A DNA stretch of 64,000 nucleotides from Nitrogeniibacter mangrovi. Its GTDB lineage: Bacteria; Pseudomonadota; Gammaproteobacteria; Burkholderiales; Rhodocyclaceae. The DNA lies in contig NZ_CP048836.1 of assembly GCF_010983895.1 (NCBI RefSeq), positions 2,356,001 through 2,420,000 on the forward strand. Reading direction: 5' to 3'. The notes beneath the pieces are model-generated. The model had not been told where the DNA came from. It ran no database searches and saw only the letters and a program-made list of their open reading frames with translations. Of this stretch, positions 1-8,100 are shown one piece after another. The position numbers were made by a program, and so were the translations under genes. Position 1 is the stretch's first letter. Every line of letters starts with the position of its first letter.

Positions 1-2
1 AG

Positions 3-590
3 CTCATGGCCCGCCAGCTGACCGATCCGGCCTTCATCTTCGCCGGCCTCGACCACATCCCCGCCACCATCGGCTGGCGCGACTACCTGTGGGTGTATCT
101 GTTCGCCTTCGCCATCGGCTTCTCGACCACCATCGCCGAACCCTCGCTGATCGCCGTCGCCCTCAAGGCCGAGGCGGTCTCGGGCGGCACCATCAGCGTG
201 TGGGGCCTGCGCGTGGCGGTGGCCATCGGCGTGGCGATCGGCATCGCCCTGGGGGCTTACCGGATCGTCACCGGCACGCCGCTGCACTGGTACATCATCG
301 CCGGCTACGTGGTCGTGATCGCCCAGACCCTGCGCGCCCCGAAAACCATCGTCGCCCTCGCCTACGACTCGGGCGGCGTCACCACCTCCACCGTCACCGT
401 GCCGCTGGTGACCGCGCTCGGCCTCGGCCTGGCCGGCACCGTCCCCGGGCGCAGCGTGCTGATCGACGGCTTCGGCCTGATCGCCTTCGCCAGCCTGTTC
501 CCCATCATGTCGGTCATGGGCTACGCCCAGTTGTCCGAATGGCGTCGCCGCCGGCACGCGGCGCACGACGCCGAAGCAAGGAGAAACTGA
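3..590 (+). CDS. DUF1538 family membrane protein (5' end probably outside window)
   Basis: Hydrophobic protein with several membrane segments. It carries the conserved-looking stretches EPSLIAVALKAE and AYDSGGVTTSTVTVPL that I associate with DUF1538 proteins. An ATG lies at position 6, but the frame is open to the window edge and no ribosome binding site is visible, so the gene probably begins upstream. Two bases separate its stop from a P-II-like gene, and a CBS gene overlaps that one, so the three form one operon. The conserved Gly/Thr/Ser motif in a membrane helix suggests transport, and the regulatory neighbours suggest a controlled transporter. The substrate is not known to me. Confidence 0.8.
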   Translation, partial: LMARQLTDPAFIFAGLDHIPATIGWRDYLWVYLFAFAIGFSTTIAEPSLIAVALKAEAVSGGTISVWGLRVAVAIGVAIGIALGAYRIVTGTPLHWYIIAGYVVVIAQTLRAPKTIVALAYDSGGVTTSTVTVPLVTALGLGLAGTVPGRSVLIDGFGLIAFASLFPIMSVMGYAQLSEWRRRRHAAHDAEARRN

Positions 591-592
591 CC

Positions 593-943
593 ATGCACTT
601 CAAACTGCTGATCGCCCTGGTCGAGGACGACAAGACCGACGCGGTCATGGCCGCCGCGCGGGAAGCCGGCGCCACCGGCTGCACCGTGATCAACCAGGCG
701 CGTGGCGAAGGCTTCGAGAAGGCCAAGACCTTCTTCGGCCTCTCGCTCGAAACCCAGCGCGACATGCTGCTGTTCCTGGTCGAGGAACACCTGAGCCGGG
801 AAATTCTCGAGACCATCGCCGTCAAGGGCGAATTCGAGGCCAAGCCCGGCACCGGCATCGCCTTCCAGATCGACGTGGAGGACGCGGTCGGCGTCACCCG
901 CCAGATGAAGCAACTCGAAAGCGCCGTGGAGAACAAGCTATGA
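593..943 (+). CDS. P-II-like regulatory protein
   Basis: A 116-residue protein with the size and secondary-structure rhythm of GlnB/P-II proteins: N-terminal FKLLIALVEDDKTDAVMAAAREAGATGCTV resembles the beta-alpha start of that fold when read in pieces (FKLLIALVEDD, AAREAGATGCTV). The T-loop region around residues 36-55 lacks the usual uridylylated Tyr context. ATG at 593 is preceded by GGAG at about 580. The gene sits between a DUF1538 membrane protein and a CBS protein and overlaps the latter by 4 bp (ATGA). By analogy with other P-II-like proteins it probably binds a nucleotide or metabolite and gates the membrane partner; that is inference. Confidence 0.75.
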   Translation: MHFKLLIALVEDDKTDAVMAAAREAGATGCTVINQARGEGFEKAKTFFGLSLETQRDMLLFLVEEHLSREILETIAVKGEFEAKPGTGIAFQIDVEDAVGVTRQMKQLESAVENKL

Positions 944-1344
944 GCCCCCGTCAGATCGTCCGCGTCAGCGAGGTCATGCAGGCCGAGGTCCACACCATCG
1001 ACGGCATGGCCACCATCACCGAAGCGTTGCGGGCCATGAAACAGCACGGCGCCGAAGGGCTCATCGTGGACAAGCGCCACGACGACGACGAGTACGGCAT
1101 GCTGCTCATCTCCGACATCGCCCGCCACGTGCTGGGCAAGGACCGCTCGCCCGAGCGGATCAACGTCTACGAGGTCATGGCCAAGCCCGTCATCACGGTC
1201 GACCCGGCCATGGACATCCGCTACTGCGCGCGTCTGTTCACCCGCTTCGACCTGTCGCGCGCGCCGGTGGTGGACAACGGCCGCGTCGTCGGCATCGTGA
1301 GCTTCACCGATCTGGTGCTCGAGGGGCTGTACCAGCACATCTGA
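940..1344 (+). CDS. CBS-domain protein
   Basis: A 134-residue protein made of two CBS motifs, residues about 10-65 and 75-132, the second ending APVVDNGRVVGIVSFTDLV. CBS pairs usually bind adenine nucleotides and regulate a partner. The ATGA overlap with the upstream P-II-like gene implies translational coupling, so this small operon encodes a membrane protein plus two potential nucleotide sensors. There is no catalytic domain. Family assignment is secure; the ligand and the regulated activity are not visible from sequence. Confidence 0.85.
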   Translation: MSPRQIVRVSEVMQAEVHTIDGMATITEALRAMKQHGAEGLIVDKRHDDDEYGMLLISDIARHVLGKDRSPERINVYEVMAKPVITVDPAMDIRYCARLFTRFDLSRAPVVDNGRVVGIVSFTDLVLEGLYQHI

Positions 1345-1364
1345 GGCCGGCACCGGAAAAAGAA

Positions 1365-1389
1365 AGAACGCGGCCCGAAGCCGCGTTCT
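1365..1389 (-). terminator. Rho-independent terminator of tRNA-Ser
   Basis: A perfect 10-bp stem (1365-1374 with 1380-1389). Read on the minus strand it closes on a TTCGG loop and is followed by TTCTTTTTCC, the arrangement expected of an intrinsic terminator 11 bp downstream of the tRNA 3' end. The plus strand lacks a T-run, so it serves the tRNA mainly. Confidence 0.75.
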
Positions 1390-1400
1390 CATTGACATTC

Positions 1401-1490
1401 TGGCGGAGGCGGTGAGATTCGAACTCACGAAGGGCGCAAACCCTTGCCGGTTTTCAAGACCGGTGCATTCAACCGCTCTGCCACACCTCC
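1401..1490 (-). tRNA. tRNA-Ser (anticodon UGA)
   Basis: The minus strand starts GGAGGTGTGGCAGAGCGG and ends with the pairing acceptor strand CGCCTCC plus G and encoded CCA. The anticodon stem CCGGT/ACCGG flanks the loop CTTGAAA, giving anticodon TGA. A long variable arm (GCAAGGGTTTGCGCCCTTCG region) marks it as a class II tRNA, and GTTCGAATC is the T loop. It reads serine UCA and other UCN codons. Confidence 0.97.
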
Positions 1491-1550
1491 GGGGCCGCCC
1501 GACGGTTCTCGACAGGCGCGGCGCGAGTATAGCGCATGGGACGGTTTGCG

Positions 1551-2852
1551 TCAGGCGCGCTCGAACAGGGCGATCGATTCCACGTGCGAGGTGTGCGGGA
1601 ACATGTTGGCGATGCCCGCGCCGAGGAGCCGATAGCCTTTTTCGTGCACCAGCACCGCCGTGTCCCGCGCCAGGGTCGCCGGATTGCAGGACACGTAGAC
1701 GATCCGCTTCGGTGCCTGCGCGCCGAGCGCCTTGACCACGGCGATGGCGCCCTCGCGCGGCGGATCGATGAGCAGCTTGTCGAGCGCGCCGAGCGCATCG
1801 AGGCTGTCCTCGGTGGCTTCGAACAGGTCCGCGGCATGGAATTCGGTCAGCGCCGAGAGGCCGTTGGCGGCGGCGTTGGCGGCCGCGCGGGCCACCAGGG
1901 CGTCGCTGCCCTCCACGCCGATCACATGGGCACCGCGCCGGGCGATCGGCAGGCTGAAGTTGCCCAGGCCGCAGAACAGGTCGCCGATGCGCTCGCCCGG
2001 CTGCGGCGACAGCAGATCGATGGCACGACGCAGCAACACGCGATTGATGAGGAAGTTCACCTGGGTGAAGTCGTTGGGCCGAAAATCGAAACGCAGGCCG
2101 AACTCGGGCACGGTGTAGGTCAGCGCCGGCGCATCGACCGGATGCAGCCGGTAAGCGCTGTCGGGCCCGCCCGGCTGCAGCCACACCTGGACATCGTGGG
2201 CATCGGCGAACTGCCGGAACAGGGCTTCGTCGGCCCGGGAGATGGGGTCGAGAATACGGAACACCAACACGGTGGCGCCGTCGCCGATGCCCAGCTCGAT
2301 CTGCGGCAGACGCTCGACGACCGACGTGCGCGCCACCAGATCGCGCAGCCGCGGCAACAGATCGGAGATGTGGCGGGGCAGCACCTCGCAGGAGGTCATG
2401 TCGGCGATGTAGCTGCTGCGCCGCTGGTGGAAACCGACCAGCACGCCGCCGAGACGCTCGACACGGCGCACGCTCAGGCGCGCCCGATAGCGATAGCCCC
2501 AGGCCGGCCCGTCGATGGCCGGATAGATGATGTCCGCGCGCACCCGCGCCTGATGCCACAGCGCGTCCTCGAGCACGCGTTGCTTGATCGCCGCCTGCGC
2601 ATGGGCATCCAGGTGCTGCATGCTGCAGCCGCCGCAGTGACCGAAGAACACGCAGCGCGGGCTCACCCGCAAGGCGCTGGCTTCGATGACCCGCTCGACA
2701 TGCGCGCGCGCGTACTTGGGCTTGTCGCGATCGACCGCGTAGTCGACGAGTTCGCCGGGCAGCGCGCCTTCGACGAACACGGTCTTGCCTTCCGGCGAAC
2801 GGGCCACGCCCTGACCCTCGTGGTTCAGCGATTCGATGCGGGCGACGGGCAT
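1551..2852 (-). CDS. rlmD: 23S rRNA (uracil-5-)-methyltransferase RlmD
   Basis: A 433-residue class I methyltransferase of the RumA/RlmD family, which methylates C5 of U1939 in 23S rRNA. The N-terminal TRAM-like region ends in the cysteine cluster CVFFGHCGGC that holds a [4Fe-4S] cluster. SAM-binding motif DLFCGLGNFSLPIA and the catalytic VSCNPATLARD (Cys nucleophile) lie in the C-terminal half. Length is normal. ATG at 2852 (MPVARIESL) matches family N-termini although the frame is open much further upstream. It is transcribed divergently from the roxA-like gene. Confidence 0.92.
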   Translation of the reverse strand: MPVARIESLNHEGQGVARSPEGKTVFVEGALPGELVDYAVDRDKPKYARAHVERVIEASALRVSPRCVFFGHCGGCSMQHLDAHAQAAIKQRVLEDALWHQARVRADIIYPAIDGPAWGYRYRARLSVRRVERLGGVLVGFHQRRSSYIADMTSCEVLPRHISDLLPRLRDLVARTSVVERLPQIELGIGDGATVLVFRILDPISRADEALFRQFADAHDVQVWLQPGGPDSAYRLHPVDAPALTYTVPEFGLRFDFRPNDFTQVNFLINRVLLRRAIDLLSPQPGERIGDLFCGLGNFSLPIARRGAHVIGVEGSDALVARAAANAAANGLSALTEFHAADLFEATEDSLDALGALDKLLIDPPREGAIAVVKALGAQAPKRIVYVSCNPATLARDTAVLVHEKGYRLLGAGIANMFPHTSHVESIALFERA

Positions 2853-2942
2853 GAAACGGCCTTGCGGAAAAAGCCGGTATTGTAGCGGTGCCGGGCCATC
2901 GCGGGCACCACACGCGCATGGCGAAGCGCTACCATGGCGCCC

Positions 2943-4067
2943 ATGGACACACACGTACTGGGCGCGCTCACGCCCAAGGAATTCCTGAGCACCTACTGGC
3001 AAAAGCAGCCGCTGCTGATTCGCCAGGCCGTTCCGGGCTTCACCGGCTCGGTCACGCCCGAGCGCCTCTTCGAGCTGGCCTGCGACGCCGACGTGGAATC
3101 GCGCCTCGTGAGCCACGGCCCCGAGGGCTGGACCGTCACACACGGTCCGCAACGGATGAAATCGCTGCGCCGCAAATCGACTCCGTGGACCGTGCTGGTC
3201 CAGGGCATGAACCTGTGGGATGCGGACACCGACGCGCTCATGCGCCGCTTCGACTTCATCCCCCAGAGCCGGCTGGACGATCTGATGGTCAGCTACGCCA
3301 TCGACGGCGGCGGCGTCGGCCCCCACTTCGACGATTACGACGTGTTCCTGCTCCAGGGCATCGGGCAGCGACGCTGGCGGATCGGCCGGCAGGCGGACCG
3401 GCGCCTGGTGGAGGATGCGCCCCTGAAGATCCTCGCCGATTTTCAGCCCGAATACGACTGGATCCTCGAACCCGGCGACATGCTCTACCTGCCGCCCGAG
3501 TGGGCACACGACGGCGTGGCGATGGGCGAATGCATGACATATTCGATCGGCTTCCGCTCGCCATCGGCCGAGGAACTGGTGCGGGAATTCCTCGAATACC
3601 TGCAGGATCGCCTGTGCATGGACGGCCTCTACCGCGATCCGGACCTCAAGAGCCAGCGCAACAGCGCCCGGATCAGCGACGACATGATCGACCGCGTCGG
3701 CGCCATGATCGCCCGCCTGCACTGGTCGCGCAGCGACGTGGGCGACTTCCTCGGCCATTATCTGAGCGAGCCCAAGGCGAACGTGTTCTTCGAGCCACCC
3801 GCGGAACCGCTGTCATCGCGCCAGTTTTCGGCGCGGGCGTCACGCCACGGGCTCGCCCTCGACCGACGCAGCATCCTGCTCTACCAGGGCGGGCACTTCT
3901 ATCTCAACGGCGAACGTCAGAACCTCGACGCGGCCGACGCCCCCGCCCTGCGCGAGTTCGCCCACGCACGTCGCCTCGACGGCGCCACCTTCAAGGCCCT
4001 GTCGGGCCCGACCCGAGCGCATCTGCACGAATGGCACGAGGACGGCTTCGCGCATGTCGCCGACTGA
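2943..4067 (+). CDS. roxA: Cupin / JmjC-like ribosomal protein L16 arginine hydroxylase (YcfD/RoxA type)
   Basis: About 374 residues, matching the family of 2-oxoglutarate and Fe(II)-dependent hydroxylases that modify an arginine of ribosomal protein L16. The iron-binding HxD is visible in GVGPHFDDYDVF, and the second His in LPPEWAHDGVA. The C-terminal half holds the winged-helix-type region of YcfD. ATG at 2943 (MDTHVLGALTPKEF) is preferred; an in-frame ATG at 2934 would add three residues. The next gene starts 14 bp before its stop, so the two are co-transcribed. Confidence 0.88.
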   Translation: MDTHVLGALTPKEFLSTYWQKQPLLIRQAVPGFTGSVTPERLFELACDADVESRLVSHGPEGWTVTHGPQRMKSLRRKSTPWTVLVQGMNLWDADTDALMRRFDFIPQSRLDDLMVSYAIDGGGVGPHFDDYDVFLLQGIGQRRWRIGRQADRRLVEDAPLKILADFQPEYDWILEPGDMLYLPPEWAHDGVAMGECMTYSIGFRSPSAEELVREFLEYLQDRLCMDGLYRDPDLKSQRNSARISDDMIDRVGAMIARLHWSRSDVGDFLGHYLSEPKANVFFEPPAEPLSSRQFSARASRHGLALDRRSILLYQGGHFYLNGERQNLDAADAPALREFAHARRLDGATFKALSGPTRAHLHEWHEDGFAHVAD

Positions 4068-4560
4068 GCCGAATCCGTCGTCCGGCGCCCAGACCCTCGA
4101 GACCTGGGCACAGATCCGGGATGCGTGGCTCGACCTGCTGACGGCGACCCGGCGCGAGCTGATCGTCGCCGTCAACGACCTGGGCAGGCTCCATCCCGAT
4201 CACCCGGAAACCACCGAACGACTCCGGCAGTGCCTGCGACGCCTGTACCCGGGACAGGTGAAGCTGCTCGTGCGTACGCCCGAATCGCTCCTCACGCGCA
4301 TGCCGCGCACACGCCAGCTGCTGGTCGACTACGGTCATATCGCCACCGTGCGCGTCATGGCGAGCCACCACGCCGACGACTTCGACCGCGGTCTGATCCT
4401 GAGTGACCAAGCCCACTGCCTTGTTCAACCGCAATATGACGCTCCACGCGCCTACCTCTACCAGGACGATCCGGCCGTTGCCGCACGCGAACGCCCACAA
4501 CTTGAAACAATTTGGGGTGCCGCCACGGAGGCCAGCATCGGCGCGGTCCTTGGCTTGTAA
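4054..4560 (+). CDS. Small hypothetical protein downstream of roxA (DUF7931-like)
   Basis: A 168-residue soluble protein with no membrane segment. The central part (RELIVAVNDLGRLH, QVKLLVRTPESLL, GHIATVRVMASHHADDFDRGLILSD) has the feel of half a phospholipase-D-like fold but without an HKD motif. I recognise it as the conserved partner found next to roxA in betaproteobacteria; its function is unknown. The 14-bp overlap with roxA argues for coupled expression and perhaps a ribosome- or stress-related role (inference). Confidence 0.6.
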   Translation: MSPTEPNPSSGAQTLETWAQIRDAWLDLLTATRRELIVAVNDLGRLHPDHPETTERLRQCLRRLYPGQVKLLVRTPESLLTRMPRTRQLLVDYGHIATVRVMASHHADDFDRGLILSDQAHCLVQPQYDAPRAYLYQDDPAVAARERPQLETIWGAATEASIGAVLGL

Positions 4561-4691
4561 GACGATCAACAAGTGTGGCATCCGCCGCACTGGCAGGTGA
4601 AACCCGATTTGCACCGTGCTAGCATATTTCGCTGATGCTGCACCTGCACATCAGACAACAACACAATGTCAGATTGAGAGGAATCCTACCC

Positions 4692-5066
4692 ATGAAAAAA
4701 TCTCTCCTCGTCGCCGCGCTCGTCGCACTCGCCGTGTCTGCCTGCGGTCAAAAGGAAGAGTCCGCACCGGCCAACAGCGCAGTCGAAGCCGCCAAGGAAG
4801 CCGCCAGCAGCGCGACCGAAGCCGCCAAGGACACCGCCGCCGCTGCATCGGAGGCCGCCTCCAATATGGCTGATTCGGCCAAGGAAGGCGCGTCTGAAGC
4901 CGCCGACGCCACCAAGGAAGCGGCCGGCGATGCCATGGACGCTGCCAAGGAAGGCGCGAGCGAGGCAAAGGATGCCGCTGCCGACGCCGTCAAGGACGCC
5001 AAAGATGCGGCCGCCGCTGCCGTCGAAGAGGCCAAGGACGCCGCCACGACCGAAGAGAAGAAATAA
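4692..5066 (+). CDS. Ala/Lys-rich repetitive lipoprotein
   Basis: 124 residues. It begins MKKSLLVAALVALAVSAC, a lipoprotein signal with lipobox VSAC, followed by GQKEE. The rest is almost entirely Ala, Lys, Glu and Asp in an approximately 11-residue periodicity (variants of AAKEGASEAAD), predicting one long amphipathic helix or coiled coil like LEA or apolipoprotein-type proteins. An AGAGGAA ribosome binding site at about 4676 fits the ATG at 4692. A strong terminator follows, so it is a single-gene unit. Role unknown; a desiccation/osmotic or envelope-stress function is only a guess from composition. Confidence 0.8.
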   Translation: MKKSLLVAALVALAVSACGQKEESAPANSAVEAAKEAASSATEAAKDTAAAASEAASNMADSAKEGASEAADATKEAAGDAMDAAKEGASEAKDAAADAVKDAKDAAAAAVEEAKDAATTEEKK

Positions 5067-5090
5067 ATCTCTTTCGTTTGTTGCAGCAGG

Positions 5091-5119
5091 AAAAGGCCGG
5101 CATCCAGCCGGCCTTTTTT
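5091..5119 (+). terminator. Rho-independent terminator after the lipoprotein gene
   Basis: An 11-bp perfect stem (5091-5101 with 5107-5117) around loop ATCCA, rich in GGCCGGC, ending in TTTTTT. The A-run on the left gives the minus strand a T-tail too, so it can also end the leftward transcript from the metallo-hydrolase gene. Confidence 0.85.
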
Positions 5120-5156
5120 CATGCCCGGAGAGTGTGCCCCGGGCGTCTGTGCTGCT

Positions 5157-5930
5157 TTATCCGGTGAGCGAGAACCAGTCGGAACCCTCGGCCTGATCGG
5201 CCACGCACATCTCTTGCGGGGAAGCACCCAGCGCCCTGGACATACCCGCACGTACCAGTTCCGGCCGGTTGTTCTGTTCGCTCAGATGGGCGCCGAGCAC
5301 GTGCTGGAGACCAGGATGCTTGAGCTCACCGAGCAGATGCGCGGCCGCCTCGTTGTCGAGATGGCCTTCATCGGAGGCGATCCGGCGCTTGAGGAAGGCC
5401 GGATAGGGCCCGTCCCGGAGCAGGTCGGCGTCGTGATTGAATTCGATGACCAGCCCGTTGCACTCACGCAGCGCTTCGACCATGGACCCGGTCACACTGC
5501 CGGCATCGGTCAACACCCCGAGCCGGCACGCACCATCCGAGATGACGAACTGCACCGGCTCGGCCGCATCGTGCGGCACGCCATATGGTGTCACCTGCAG
5601 GTCACCGACAGTCACCGCCTGGTTCGCACGTACCTCGTGCACCGGGCCTGACAGGCGCTGGCGTTCGCGAAGCTGGCAATGGGTGCCTTCGGTGAGATGG
5701 ACGGGGCATCCGGTGCGCCGCTGGAGCGCGGCCAGACCCGCCACATGATCGCTGTGCTCGTGGGTGACGAACACCGCATCGAGCTGATCAAGGATGCAGC
5801 CGACGCGTGCCAGCCGCTGGCTCAGGGCGCGGACCCCGAAACCGCAGTCGATCAGGATCCGGGTCGTCCCGGCATGGACGAGGAGCGCATTACCCTTGCT
5901 CCCACTGCCCAGCGAGACGAACCGGATCAC
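5157..5930 (-). CDS. MBL-fold metallo-hydrolase (YycJ/WalJ-like)
   Basis: 257 residues with the metallo-beta-lactamase zinc motif THEHSDHVAG (about residues 55-64) and later His/Asp ligands in GVPHDA and LTDAGS, ending near ...GAHLSEQNN. The start MIRFVSLGSGSKGNALLV is typical of the YycJ branch, hydrolases linked to DNA metabolism or exonuclease activity. Seven bases separate it from the bamC stop upstream, so it is probably co-transcribed with bamC and possibly dapA. The substrate is unproven. Confidence 0.85.
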   Translation of the reverse strand: MIRFVSLGSGSKGNALLVHAGTTRILIDCGFGVRALSQRLARVGCILDQLDAVFVTHEHSDHVAGLAALQRRTGCPVHLTEGTHCQLRERQRLSGPVHEVRANQAVTVGDLQVTPYGVPHDAAEPVQFVISDGACRLGVLTDAGSVTGSMVEALRECNGLVIEFNHDADLLRDGPYPAFLKRRIASDEGHLDNEAAAHLLGELKHPGLQHVLGAHLSEQNNRPELVRAGMSRALGASPQEMCVADQAEGSDWFSLTG

Positions 5931-5937
5931 GGTCCGA

Positions 5938-7080
5938 TCACTTCAGTTGATCGTGCAGCAACGCGATGATCTTGGCCGAGGTTTCGGAAGTATCGGCGCC
6001 GCCTTCGCGGGTCAGCACGCGCACCCTGGCGCCTGCGTCCCCGGCGTCGGTGACCTGGATGCGATACTCGCTGCCCGCCTTGGCCACCTTGTCGTCATCG
6101 CTGCTGCGCCAGAAGGCGAGCTTGGACAGCCAGCTCTTCTCGCGCTTCGATTCGTTGTCCGCCTGCGGATCGATGTAGCGGACGAAGTACACCCCTTCGG
6201 CCCGGTTGCGATCCTCGACGGTGAAGCCGATCCGATCGAGCGCCAGACCGACACGACGCCAGGCGCGGGCATAGGGATCATCGACATGCAGCACGGTCAC
6301 GCCGTCCTGCTTCTCGATGCTCGCACGCTCGGGACGGGCCTCGGTGGCCACCTGCGCCTTGGCATAGGCTTCGTCGGCCCCCAGGTAAACCATCATGCGG
6401 CGGAGCATCTCGGCTTCCAGCCCGGGGTCGACCGGGCGCGGTTGCCAGACGGTCGAGTCCTCGGCCTCGTTGGTGTAGACCTCGGCCATGCCGCGGTGGC
6501 TGATGAACACGTCGAGGGTACCGGGCTTGTCGCCCTCTTCGACGCGGGTCCGGAACTTGTCACGTTCCGGCACCGAATACAGGCCGTCGAGCACCTTGCC
6601 GATGGTCTTGCGGATGAAGTCCTGCGGCAACTTGGCGCGATCCTCAGCCCAGTCCGTCTCCATCACGCCGATGGTCGGCGAGTCGACGTTGAGCACGAAG
6701 CCCAGCTCGATCCAGAAGTTGCGCAGCTTGGGCCACAGCTCGTCGGCGTTCATGCCCTTGATGACGAGCCAGCGCTCGTCACCGGCGCGCTCGACATGGA
6801 TGTTCTTGGTCTCGGGAATCACTTCCGTCGACTTGCCGTCGGCCGGCTTGATCTGGCGCTCGGCGTTGTAGGTGGACAGGGTGGCCGAACCTCGGCCGCC
6901 CGTCTCCGGCAGCGCATAGCGATCCGACTGGGCCGGTGCCGTCAGGTCGGGCGGCACTTCGAGCGTCGGCGCCGTGCCGGCGCTCTTGTAGTCGATCTTC
7001 TTGGTTTCGAGCACACCGCAGCCGGCAATGGTCAGGCTGAGCGCACACGCGAACAGGCTCGCGAAGGGATGTCGCACCAT
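5938..7080 (-). CDS. bamC: Outer membrane protein assembly factor BamC
   Basis: A 380-residue lipoprotein with signal ending LTIAGC (lipobox IAGC), then the flexible KKIDYKSAGTAPTLEVPPDLT segment characteristic of BamC, which binds BamD, followed by two helix-grip domains. It acts on the periplasmic face of the outer membrane in the BAM complex. The position directly downstream of dapA on the same strand is the classical dapA-bamC arrangement. Length is normal for betaproteobacterial BamC. Confidence 0.93.
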   Translation of the reverse strand: MVRHPFASLFACALSLTIAGCGVLETKKIDYKSAGTAPTLEVPPDLTAPAQSDRYALPETGGRGSATLSTYNAERQIKPADGKSTEVIPETKNIHVERAGDERWLVIKGMNADELWPKLRNFWIELGFVLNVDSPTIGVMETDWAEDRAKLPQDFIRKTIGKVLDGLYSVPERDKFRTRVEEGDKPGTLDVFISHRGMAEVYTNEAEDSTVWQPRPVDPGLEAEMLRRMMVYLGADEAYAKAQVATEARPERASIEKQDGVTVLHVDDPYARAWRRVGLALDRIGFTVEDRNRAEGVYFVRYIDPQADNESKREKSWLSKLAFWRSSDDDKVAKAGSEYRIQVTDAGDAGARVRVLTREGGADTSETSAKIIALLHDQLK

Positions 7081-7101
7081 GCTGATGGATACCTTTGATG
7101 G

Positions 7102-7980
7102 TTAGCTGATCACGCCGGCAGCGCGCATGGCCGAGCGGACACGATCGTGGTTGGACGGGTCGAGGGGGGTCATCGGCAGGCGCATCGTGGGCCCGATCAG
7201 CCCCATCTGCGCCACGGCCCATTTCACCGGAATCGGATTGGCCTCGCAGAACAGCTGCTTGTGCAGGCCGAACAGGCGCTGGTTGAGCTCGCGCGCGCAG
7301 CTGACGTCGCCGGCGATGGCGGCGACGCACATCTCGTGCATGAGCCTGGGCGCGACGTTCGCGGTCACCGAGATGCAGCCATGCCCCCCCATGAGCAGGA
7401 AAGCCAGGGTGCTCATGTCGTCGCCGGTGTAGATGGCGAAGTCGGCCGGCGCGCGCGCCACCAGATCACACACCCGCTCGATGCTGCCGGTGGCGTCCTT
7501 GATGCCGGTGATGTTGGGGATCTGCGCCAGTCGCAGCGCGGTGTCGTTGGACAGGTCGGCCACCGTGCGCCCGGGCACGTTGTACAGCCAGATGGGCAGG
7601 TCATCGGCCTCGGCGATGGCCTTGAAATGCTGGTACAGCCCTTCCTGACCCGGCTTGTTGTAGTACGGCACCACCGACAGGCCCGCCACCGCACCCGCCT
7701 TCTTGGCGAAACGGGTCAGTTCGATGGCCTCGGCGGTGGAGTTGGCGCCCACGCCGGCGATCACGGGAATGCGGCCGGCGGCATGGCCGACAGTGGCGCG
7801 GATGAGCTCGCAGTGCTCGTCCACATCGACGGTCGGTGACTCGCCCGTCGTGCCGACGATGACGATGCCGTCGGTGCCCTGGTCGACATGGTGGTCGACC
7901 AACGTGCGCAGGCTGTCGAAATCGAGGCTGCCATCCTCATGCATCGGGGTGACGATGGCGACAATGGATCCGGTAATCAT
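7102..7980 (-). CDS. dapA: 4-hydroxy-tetrahydrodipicolinate synthase
   Basis: 292 residues. The enzyme condenses pyruvate and aspartate semialdehyde in lysine/diaminopimelate synthesis. The Schiff-base lysine lies in GIKDATGS, the proton-relay tyrosine in LYNVPGRT, and the substrate motif is GTTGESPT. The ATG at 7980 ([12 protein letters not shown]) matches the family. A TACAAT element about 37 bp upstream of the start on the minus strand could be its -10, but no good -35 accompanies it. bamC follows after 21 bp. Confidence 0.96.
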   Translation of the reverse strand: MITGSIVAIVTPMHEDGSLDFDSLRTLVDHHVDQGTDGIVIVGTTGESPTVDVDEHCELIRATVGHAAGRIPVIAGVGANSTAEAIELTRFAKKAGAVAGLSVVPYYNKPGQEGLYQHFKAIAEADDLPIWLYNVPGRTVADLSNDTALRLAQIPNITGIKDATGSIERVCDLVARAPADFAIYTGDDMSTLAFLLMGGHGCISVTANVAPRLMHEMCVAAIAGDVSCARELNQRLFGLHKQLFCEANPIPVKWAVAQMGLIGPTMRLPMTPLDPSNHDRVRSAMRAAGVIS

Positions 7981-8100
7981 GTGTGCGGAGCGATCAGGAA
8001 GCAAAAGCGCATTGTACCCGAATCATCGGCCGCGACACGCTGCAGCGCACGCCGCGCCGACGCGGTGCCGGCACCGCGACCGGGGAGCCATCGGGAACGC

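Noticed and set aside
514-2919. 801-codon minus-strand frame over the P-II-like gene, CBS gene and tRNA
   Set aside because: It crosses a tRNA and its terminator and opposes two well-supported genes.
8061-8078. Loopless 18-bp palindrome CGCGGTGCC-GGCACCGCG as a terminator
   Set aside because: No loop and no T-run on either strand; could be chance in GC-rich DNA or a weak site, so not listed as a terminator.
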